Positions 57,732 through 64,000 of a DNA stretch of 64,000 bases are shown one piece after another (position 1 is the first letter of the stretch; every line of letters starts with the position of its first letter). The notes beneath the pieces are model-generated. The model was not told where the DNA came from. It saw nothing but the letters and a program-made list of their open reading frames with translations, and did no database searches. The stretch spans positions 2,542,001 through 2,606,000 of the forward strand of contig NZ_CP163512.1 of NCBI RefSeq assembly GCF_041075285.1, written 5' to 3'. This stretch comes from Providencia rettgeri (GTDB lineage: Bacteria; Pseudomonadota; Gammaproteobacteria; Enterobacterales; Enterobacteriaceae). The translations under genes and the position numbers were made by a program.

Positions 57732-58529
57732 ATGGCTATTATTATCAAAACTGAAGAAGATATTCAGAAAATGCGCGTTGCTGGTCGCTTAGCAGCCGAA
57801 GTATTAGAAATGATTGCACCACATGTGGTACCCGGTGTTAGCACTGGCGAGCTGGATAGACTTTGCCATCAACACATTGTTGACGTACAACAAGCGATCC
57901 CTGCTTGCCTGAACTACCACGGTTTTCCAAAATCTGTGTGTATTTCCGTTAATGATGTAATCTGCCACGGTATTCCAAGCGATGATAAAATTCTAAAAGA
58001 TGGAGATATTGTTAATATCGATGTTACCGTCATCAAAGAGGGCTTCCACGGCGATACGTCGATGATGTTTATCGTTGGCAAACCGACAATTCAAGGTGAA
58101 CGCCTGTGCCAAATCACCCAAGAAAGCCTGTATTTAGCCATTCGTATGGTCAAACCCGGTGTTCGCCTACGCACCATCGGTAAGGCCATTCAAGAATTCG
58201 TCGAAAAACAAAGTTTTTCCGTCGTTCGTGAATATTGTGGACACGGTATCGGCAAAGGTTTCCATGAAGAGCCGCAAGTGCTGCACTACGATGCTGACGA
58301 TAGCGGCGTTGTTCTACAAAAAGGCATGGCATTCACTATCGAACCCATGGTGAATACAGGTGATCACCGCATTCGCACCATGAAAGATGGTTGGACAGTT
58401 AAAACCAAAGATCGTGGTTGGTCTGCACAATATGAGCACACGCTAGTTGTTACTGATAACGGCTGTGAGATCCTCACGTTGCGTAAAGAAGAAGAGCCCT
58501 TTATCTCTGCGGTGTTAGTTAACGAATAA
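57732..58529 (+). CDS. map: Map, methionine aminopeptidase type I
   Basis: 265 residues (E. coli 264). The dinuclear metal site is visible: Asp in VNIDVTVIKEGFHGDTSMMF (two Asp), His in YCGHGIGKGFHEEPQVLHY, Glu in FTIEPMVNTG and Glu in QYEHTLVVT. The substrate His is in VICHGIPSDD. It removes the initiator methionine and is essential. It is divergent from rpsB as in E. coli. Confidence 0.97.
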   Translation: MAIIIKTEEDIQKMRVAGRLAAEVLEMIAPHVVPGVSTGELDRLCHQHIVDVQQAIPACLNYHGFPKSVCISVNDVICHGIPSDDKILKDGDIVNIDVTVIKEGFHGDTSMMFIVGKPTIQGERLCQITQESLYLAIRMVKPGVRLRTIGKAIQEFVEKQSFSVVREYCGHGIGKGFHEEPQVLHYDADDSGVVLQKGMAFTIEPMVNTGDHRIRTMKDGWTVKTKDRGWSAQYEHTLVVTDNGCEILTLRKEEEPFISAVLVNE

Positions 58530-58539
58530 ACCTTCCAAA

Positions 58540-58560
58540 CGCCCTCCACCAAGAGGGCGC
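58540..58560 (+). terminator. Terminator stem of map, T tract missing
   Basis: A 7-bp stem cgccctc / gagggcg with loop caccaa. The following bases are cttaaag and then repeat A, so the expected T run is absent or was displaced by the insertion. Confidence 0.55.
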
Positions 58561-58565
58561 TTAAA

Positions 58566-58700
58566 GTTGTTGAGAAGGTGGGAGAAAAGCGTATTTTTTG
58601 CCACTTTGTGTTATCAAATAAAAATCAATATATTGATTTTTCTGGTTGATTTTCAAAGCCTATCCAACCTATCGCCTATCATTTTATGTTTGTCAGCAGT
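58566..58700 (+). repeat. MITE-like dispersed repeat A, copy 3
   Basis: About 135 bp, colinear with copy 1: left end gttgttgag, central palindrome aatcaatatattgatt, then tatccaacct and right end tttgtcagcagt. It is the most diverged copy; its first stem is partly broken (aaggtggga against gccactttg). It lies in the 3' region of map, in the same direction, directly after the terminator stem. Confidence 0.75.
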
Positions 58701-58794
58701 CAGAAGAGTTAGGGGCTGTTTTACTGTTCATCCTTCACAAAAAACCGTAAGCTAGTAGCCGTTTCTTTATGGCTATCAATACGGGAAGATAAAG

Positions 58795-61431
58795 ATGACA
58801 GCATCCTCTGCAACTTATCTCGCACCAAACCACTTCACGGCCAGCGACCTTGCACTTACGGCACTCAGGCAACATGTTGATGATTTTGACCATTGGCTGG
58901 AAGACAGTTTTAACCAAGGTAAAGATGTTGTCGATTTAATTCACATTCGTAGTGACTACCTTGATGCCCTGCTCACAAGGTTGTGGCAAGCTTTCAACTT
59001 TGACAATCAAGGGAATATGTCCCTTGTGGCAGTTGGCGGTTATGGCAGACACGAACTGCATCCACTTTCTGATATTGATATTTTGATCCTCAGCAAGCAA
59101 CCTCTGCCCGAAGAGATTGCCACACAAATCGGTCAGTTTATTACGTTACTGTGGGACTTGCGCTTTGATATTGGTCACAGCGTGCGCTCTCTTGCTGAAT
59201 GTATCGAGGCTGGCAATGCAGATTTAACGACGGCAACGAATTTAATTGAGTCACGACTGATTTGCGGTGATATCGCTCTTTTCTTATCGCTACAAAAAAC
59301 TATTTTTAGTGAAGATTTTTGGCCTTCAGCGACCTTCTTTGCTGCAAAAATTGCCGAACAACAAGAGCGCCACCAGCGTTATCACAGTACCAGCTATAAT
59401 TTAGAGCCAGATATTAAAAGCAGCCCTGGCGGCTTGCGCGATATTCATACCTTACTCTGGGTAGGAAGACGCCATTTTGGTGCAACAACTGTCGATGAAA
59501 TGGTCGGCTTTGGCTTTTTGACTGAGGAAGAGCGCCAAGAGCTAAAAGAGTGCCTCACCTTCTTATGGAAAATTCGTTTTGCGCTCCACTTGGTGGTAAA
59601 ACGCCACGATAATCGTTTGCTGTTCGATCGCCAATTTAGTGTAGCGCGTTTATTAGGTTATGAAGGTGAGAAAAATCAGCCTGTTGAACGCATGATGAAA
59701 GACTTCTACCGAGTGACACGCCGCGTAAGGGAGTTGAATCAAATGCTGTTGCAGCTATTTGATGAAGCGATTTTAACCCTCAAGCCGAATGAAAAACCGC
59801 GACCTATTGATGCGCAATTTCAATTGCGTGGCACACTGATAGACGTGATTGATGAAAACTTGTTTATCAATCAACCTGCCGCCATCTTAAAAATGTTCTA
59901 CCAAATGGCTCGCGCCCCAAATATTACAGGTATTTACTCTACGACATTGCGTCTACTGCGCTTTGCGAGACGCAACTTGAACGTGCCACTGTGTGAAATT
60001 CCAGAAGCGCGTAAGTTGTTTCTAAAAATTCTTCGCCATCCACGGGCTATTAAGGGGGCATTTGTCCCCATGCACTTACATAGCGTACTGAGTGCCTATA
60101 CACCGCTTTGGAGCAACATTGTTGGGCAAATGCAGTTCGACCTCTTTCATGCTTATACTGTTGATGAACACACCATTCGCGTTCTACAAAAAATCGACAG
60201 CTTTACGCTCGAGGAAAACCGTCGCGAACACCCTTTGTGTGTCAGCGTTTACCCTAAACTACTGCAACCTGAAATTCTGCGGTTAGCGGCTATTTTCCAT
60301 GATATAGCAAAAGGTCGTGCAGGGGATCACTCAGACTTAGGCGCTGATTTTGTATATGACTTTGCACTGCTCCATGAGTTATCAATAAAAGAAGCTGAAC
60401 TTGCTGCGTGGCTGGTGAAAAATCACTTGTTAATGTCAGTCACTGCTCAACGTCGGGATATTCAAGATCCTGATGTTATCAAGCAATTTGCCAGTGAAGT
60501 TAAATCGGTTTCTCGTCTTAACTATTTGATGTGTTTGACTGTTGCGGATATTTGCGCCACGAATAGCACCTTATGGAATAGCTGGAAGCAGAGCTTAATT
60601 CGTGAATTATTTCTTTCAACCGAGCATCAGCTCAATCAGGGTATGCAAAGTACACCAGATTTACGTGAGCGAATTCGCCATCACCGTAACCAAGCACTTT
60701 CTTTGCTTCGTCCTCTAGCCATTGATGAAGAAAAACTCCAGAAACTGTGGTCACGTTGCCATGCTGACTATTTTTTACGCCACACCCCATCGCAACTCGC
60801 TTGGCATGCCAAAAATCTGTTAAATCACGATCTAACTCAGCCTTTAGTGTTGATCAGTACGCAGCCCAAACATGGTGGAACGGAAATTTTTATTTGGTGC
60901 CACGATAAACCACATTTATTTGCCGCCGTGGCCAGTGAGCTAGATCGCCGCAATTTAAGTATTCACAGTGCCCAAATTTTCACCAATAAAGACAATATGG
61001 CGATGGATACCTTTGTGGTGCTTGAGCCTAATGGCTCTCCCCTCGCAAAAGATCGCTATGAACATATTCGAAAAATGTTGTTAGTTGCGGTTCAGCAACC
61101 TGAAATTTCGCCGCCAAAACATCGCACATTACCCTCAAAGTTGCGTCATTTTACGGTTCCTACCAAGGTTAATTTTTTGCACTCCACTAATGAGCGCCGC
61201 ACTTATATGGAATTGTTTGCATTAGACCAACCCGGTTTGCTAGCACGAATTGGTCATATTTTTGCACAGTTGGAGCTTTCTTTATATGGCGCAAGGATCA
61301 CCACTATTGGCGAAAAAGTAGAGGATTTCTTTGTGTTAGCCGATAAAGAACACAAAGCGCTCGATAAAAATATGCAACAAGAGTTATCAGAAAGGTTGAC
61401 AGAAGCCCTGCAATCGAAGGATAAAATATAA
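58795..61431 (+). CDS. glnD: GlnD, bifunctional uridylyltransferase/uridylyl-removing enzyme
   Basis: 878 residues (E. coli 890). The nucleotidyltransferase domain has [19 protein letters not shown] (about residues 80-98), followed by the GlnD linker domain. The HD hydrolase domain has [20 protein letters not shown] (about 498-517), and two C-terminal ACT domains (about 700-775 and 805-875) sense glutamine. It uridylylates PII (GlnB/GlnK) when glutamine is low and removes UMP when it is high. Confidence 0.97.
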   Translation: MTASSATYLAPNHFTASDLALTALRQHVDDFDHWLEDSFNQGKDVVDLIHIRSDYLDALLTRLWQAFNFDNQGNMSLVAVGGYGRHELHPLSDIDILILSKQPLPEEIATQIGQFITLLWDLRFDIGHSVRSLAECIEAGNADLTTATNLIESRLICGDIALFLSLQKTIFSEDFWPSATFFAAKIAEQQERHQRYHSTSYNLEPDIKSSPGGLRDIHTLLWVGRRHFGATTVDEMVGFGFLTEEERQELKECLTFLWKIRFALHLVVKRHDNRLLFDRQFSVARLLGYEGEKNQPVERMMKDFYRVTRRVRELNQMLLQLFDEAILTLKPNEKPRPIDAQFQLRGTLIDVIDENLFINQPAAILKMFYQMARAPNITGIYSTTLRLLRFARRNLNVPLCEIPEARKLFLKILRHPRAIKGAFVPMHLHSVLSAYTPLWSNIVGQMQFDLFHAYTVDEHTIRVLQKIDSFTLEENRREHPLCVSVYPKLLQPEILRLAAIFHDIAKGRAGDHSDLGADFVYDFALLHELSIKEAELAAWLVKNHLLMSVTAQRRDIQDPDVIKQFASEVKSVSRLNYLMCLTVADICATNSTLWNSWKQSLIRELFLSTEHQLNQGMQSTPDLRERIRHHRNQALSLLRPLAIDEEKLQKLWSRCHADYFLRHTPSQLAWHAKNLLNHDLTQPLVLISTQPKHGGTEIFIWCHDKPHLFAAVASELDRRNLSIHSAQIFTNKDNMAMDTFVVLEPNGSPLAKDRYEHIRKMLLVAVQQPEISPPKHRTLPSKLRHFTVPTKVNFLHSTNERRTYMELFALDQPGLLARIGHIFAQLELSLYGARITTIGEKVEDFFVLADKEHKALDKNMQQELSERLTEALQSKDKI

Positions 61432-61494
61432 CGTTCATCACATTTTTCCGGTGAGCACCCATTATTTATATTATTCAAGAGGGAAATACTATCA

Positions 61495-62322
61495 ATGCAG
61501 CATTTACAAGCGATCATTGAAAACGCATTTGAAGCGCGTGCTAATATCACGCCAAACACCGTCTCTGCACCTGTAAAGCAAGCCGTTTTGGACACTATCG
61601 CACTATTAGATAGCGGTAAGCTGCGTGTTGCTGAAAAAATTGCGGGTGTGTGGGTCACTCACCAGTGGTTAAAAAAAGCCGTGTTACTGTCATTTCGTAT
61701 TCAAGATAACCAAGTGATTGACGGCGCTGAAAGTCGCTATTTCGATAAAGTGCCAATGAAATTCGCCGATTATGACCAAACACGCTTTGAAAAAGAAGGT
61801 TTTCGCGTTGTCCCACCTGCCGCAGTTCGCAAAGGTGCTTATATCGCCAAAAATAGCGTACTCATGCCATCTTATGTGAATATCGGGGCTTATGTCGATG
61901 AAGGAACAATGGTCGATACATGGGCGACTGTAGGCTCCTGTGCACAAATCGGCAAAAACGTACACTTATCTGGCGGTGTCGGTATTGGCGGAGTGTTAGA
62001 ACCATTACAAGCTAACCCAACCATTATCGAAGACAACTGCTTTATTGGCGCACGCTCTGAAGTTGTCGAAGGGGTGATCGTCGAAGAAGGCTCTGTTATT
62101 TCTATGGGCGTCTATCTGGGGCAAAGCACTAAAATTTATGACCGTGAAACAGGCGAAATTTTCTATGGGCGAGTTCCCGCAGGCTCTGTCGTCGTATCAG
62201 GTAACTTACCATCAAAGGATGGCAGCTATAGCCTATATTGCGCCGTGATCGTCAAAAAAGTGGATGAAAAAACCCGCGGAAAAGTTGGCATCAATGAATT
62301 ATTAAGAAGTATTGATGAATAA
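61495..62322 (+). CDS. dapD: DapD, tetrahydrodipicolinate N-succinyltransferase
   Basis: 275 residues (E. coli 274). An N-terminal helical domain (about 1-100) is followed by a left-handed beta-helix with hexapeptide repeats; [24 protein letters not shown] and [17 protein letters not shown] are conserved. It uses succinyl-CoA in the lysine/diaminopimelate pathway. Gene order map-glnD-dapD matches E. coli. Confidence 0.97.
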   Translation: MQHLQAIIENAFEARANITPNTVSAPVKQAVLDTIALLDSGKLRVAEKIAGVWVTHQWLKKAVLLSFRIQDNQVIDGAESRYFDKVPMKFADYDQTRFEKEGFRVVPPAAVRKGAYIAKNSVLMPSYVNIGAYVDEGTMVDTWATVGSCAQIGKNVHLSGGVGIGGVLEPLQANPTIIEDNCFIGARSEVVEGVIVEEGSVISMGVYLGQSTKIYDRETGEIFYGRVPAGSVVVSGNLPSKDGSYSLYCAVIVKKVDEKTRGKVGINELLRSIDE

Positions 62323-62722
62323 CGCAATTCCAACCGTTCTACACCCCGCTCCTTTTACTGCTATTTTAAATAACTCAGTGGTAATTGGGTAAAACGAAGC
62401 TATCCCGAAATGCATACTCTGTATGCAACTCGGGTGGCCAAGTTCCCTTACCTTGCTACATACCTCTATTTTCCTTTCACAGGTTGATTACAAAGAGAAG
62501 TTGGTCTATTTCGAGAAATCGCGCATAATATGTCTGTGACTTTTGCCGTTTACCATCAATAAAACTGTATTATCTTTTTTTACTCTCAAAATGCTATTTA
62601 GCTAACGGCTTGCAGCCTTTAGCGCAATAGCATAATAAAAGAGAAATAGACCAGTATTGTTACGGCCAGTTCACACCACTATTTTGTTCACCGACTCTGT
62701 CTCTACAGTTAAGCGAGCTAAC
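62323..62722. other. 400-bp dapD-yaeH intergenic region with two hairpins
   Basis: It contains a near-palindromic hairpin at 62404-62434: cccga / tcggg outer pairs and tgcatac / gtatgca inner pairs, loop tct. It also has an 11-bp inverted repeat, tggtctatttc (62502-62512) and gaaatagacca (62643-62653), enclosing about 150 bp. Inside this span atgctat and atagcat form another stem. No ORF is credible; the yaeH promoter is probably here. Confidence 0.5.
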
Positions 62723-63103
62723 ATGTACGATAATTTGAAAAGTTTAGGCATCAGTAACCCTCAGGATATTGACCGCTATACCCTACGCCAAGAAGCAAAT
62801 AACGATATTTTGAAAATTTACTTCCGCAAAGATAAGGGGGAGTTTTTTGCCAAAAGTGTAAAATTCAAATATCCACGTCAACGCAAAACTATCGCGGATG
62901 GCGGTAATAACTTTAAAGAAATCAATGAAATCAACACTAACTTGCGTTATGCCATTGAAGAGCTTGATCAGATTTGTCAAACAGATAAAACTGACATTGA
63001 TTTAAAACACAAAATTCTTGATGACTTACGTCATTTAGAACATGTTGTTTCAAACAAAATTGCAGAAATTGAAGCTGACCTAGAAAAACTAACTCGCAAA
63101 TAA
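62723..63103 (+). CDS. yaeH: YaeH, UPF0325 family protein
   Basis: From the ATG at 62723 there are 126 residues (E. coli YaeH 128), starting [10 protein letters not shown]. The body is nearly identical in [20 protein letters not shown] and [19 protein letters not shown]; the C-terminus is a charged coiled-coil-like helix ending [10 protein letters not shown]. The longer ORF start adds 22 residues with no family counterpart. No function is known to me; it follows dapD as in E. coli. Confidence 0.93.
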   Translation: MYDNLKSLGISNPQDIDRYTLRQEANNDILKIYFRKDKGEFFAKSVKFKYPRQRKTIADGGNNFKEINEINTNLRYAIEELDQICQTDKTDIDLKHKILDDLRHLEHVVSNKIAEIEADLEKLTRK

Positions 63104-63128
63104 TTTGCAGGGCAAATAATTAAGTTAC

Positions 63129-63181
63129 TGCACCGTGAAATCGTCTTTTTAACATTAAGCTAGTGGATTTCACGGTGCAGA
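63129..63181. terminator. Bidirectional hairpin between yaeH and yqcA
   Basis: Complementary arms of about 14 bp, tgcaccgtgaaatc and gatttcacggtgca, bracket about 24 bases. It lies between the convergent yaeH and yqcA genes and probably ends both transcripts, though T runs are weak. Confidence 0.6.
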
Positions 63182-63184
63182 CGT

Positions 63185-63637
63185 TTAAAGTAAATCACTC
63201 CACGCTTCAACCCACGGTTTGGCAAACTCTTCAGGAACATCCACTTCAATGGCGTCAATAAAAAGAATATCGCCAATACGTGTGGCTGATTGCTCAGTGA
63301 GCAGTTCATCAAAACGCAATCCTGCACCACAAAAGCTTTCATAGCTGCTATCGCCCAATGCAATTAAGCCGTAACGTAAATCAGGCTGATAACCAACAAC
63401 GTCATTGATTTCATTAAATAATGGCGCAATGGTATCCGGTAAATCTCCTTGCCCTGTCGATGAGGTTACGATCAACGCAATTTCATTACCCGAATTATAC
63501 AATTGCCAATCATTCAGAGTCGGTTCGTCAAAGACAACCACTTCATGCCCTCGTTGCTCTAAGATTTCTTGCGCCGTTTCTGCTACAGCTAAAGAATTGC
63601 CATAGACAGTGCCAACAAAGATACCTATTTTTGCCAT
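63185..63637 (-). CDS. yqcA: YqcA, flavodoxin-like protein
   Basis: 150 residues with the FMN phosphate loop [13 protein letters not shown] near the N-terminus and isoalloxazine loops [11 protein letters not shown] (about 58-68) and [13 protein letters not shown] (about 93-105). It is a short-chain flavodoxin of the MioC/YqcA type. The redox partner is unknown; linkage to truC, as in E. coli, hints at a tRNA-modification or shared-operon role but is not proof. Confidence 0.93.
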   Translation of the reverse strand: MAKIGIFVGTVYGNSLAVAETAQEILEQRGHEVVVFDEPTLNDWQLYNSGNEIALIVTSSTGQGDLPDTIAPLFNEINDVVGYQPDLRYGLIALGDSSYESFCGAGLRFDELLTEQSATRIGDILFIDAIEVDVPEEFAKPWVEAWSDLL

Positions 63638-63668
63638 AACGTCTTCCTCTAAATTTTATTTAAACTGC

Positions 63669-64000
63669 TTAATTAATCACTTTCATACCTAAATTAGCGA
63701 CTTGGGTTGACCATCCAAACTGATCAACCAGTGATAACCATTGTGCATCCCAAGGTGCAACCAACGATATATTTTCTTCTGTTATAGGATGACTTAAATT
63801 TAATTGACTTGCGTGCAACATTAATCGAGATACTGAAAAATGTTCTGTTACACCTCGGTTTTGTCGTAAATCCCCGTGTTTGCTATCCCCAATAATCGGG
63901 TGACGCAAGTGGGACATATGCCTTCTCAACTGATGCTTGCGCCCAGTTTGCGGAATTAATTCCACCAAACTAAACCGAGAGGTTTCATAACGACCTATGG
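63669..64000 (-). CDS. truC: TruC, tRNA pseudouridine(65) synthase (C-terminal part)
   Basis: The gene runs off the window end; the frame is open to base 64000. The visible 110 residues are the C-terminal part of an RluA-family pseudouridine synthase, with VELIPQTGRKHQLRRHMSHL and HPIIGDSKHGDL, the conserved segments after the catalytic domain. Assignment to TruC rather than another RluA member rests on the adjacent yqcA and the E. coli truC-yqcA order. Confidence 0.85.
   Translation of the reverse strand, partial: IGRYETSRFSLVELIPQTGRKHQLRRHMSHLRHPIIGDSKHGDLRQNRGVTEHFSVSRLMLHASQLNLSHPITEENISLVAPWDAQWLSLVDQFGWSTQVANLGMKVIN

Noticed and set aside
58711..58730. aggggctgtt just after repeat A copy 3, similar to the end of repeat B
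   Set aside because: Only about ten bases match and no partner end is visible, so a third repeat B copy cannot be claimed.

Overview
The window looks like chromosome of a member of the Morganellaceae, most probably Providencia. The basis is near-complete gene-order agreement with Escherichia coli around several core loci, moderately AT-rich coding sequence, and a 23S rRNA gene carrying an intervening sequence in helix 25, known from Proteus and Providencia among others. Genus is an inference from content and not a database match.

Layout. 1-6100: end of proX, an MFS transporter, then emrR-emrA-emrB (multidrug efflux and its repressor). 6100-13550: an unrecognised small protein, then the block yfiF / tapT - patZ - pssA - yfiM. 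13600-14750: an ABM-domain protein and an ArsR-type regulator. 15119-21340: a complete rRNA operon on the minus strand (16S - tRNA-Ile - tRNA-Ala - 23S - 5S - tRNA-Asp) with recognisable P1 and P2 promoters, boxA sites and terminator. 21387-27758: gmhB, divergent metNIQ under tandem MetJ boxes, rcsF, trmO, proS. 27913-33228: the chitobiose operon chbBCARFG (minus), lying between proS and nlpE, which is not its E. coli position. 33599-36205: nlpE, rof, tilS. 36228-57069: a long minus-strand run of essential genes. Read in transcription order it is rpsB-tsf, pyrH, frr, dxr, uppS-cdsA-rseP-bamA-skp-lpxD-fabZ-lpxA-lpxB-rnhB-dnaE-accA, then a DMT permease. 57732-63103: map, glnD, dapD, yaeH. 63185-64000: yqcA and the 3' part of truC.

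How the genes work together. The central run combines translation (S2, EF-Ts, RRF), UMP kinase, isoprenoid and undecaprenyl synthesis, phospholipid and fatty acid synthesis, lipid A assembly and outer-membrane protein assembly (BamA, Skp, RseP). RcsF and NlpE are outer-membrane lipoproteins that report envelope damage to the Rcs and Cpx systems. MetNIQ imports methionine. ChbBCA and ChbF/ChbG import and cleave chitin disaccharides.

No prophage, CRISPR array, intact insertion sequence, toxin-antitoxin pair or defence island was seen. The least expected content is non-coding. (1) A roughly 135-bp repeat with imperfect terminal inverted repeats occurs three times, always in the sense orientation in the 3' region of a gene and beside an intrinsic-terminator stem. 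(2) A second MITE-like repeat with long inverted ends occurs twice, one copy splitting the usually contiguous lpxA-lpxB pair. (3) The 23S rRNA has a 193-nt helix 25 insertion. (4) Several strong intergenic hairpins are unassigned.
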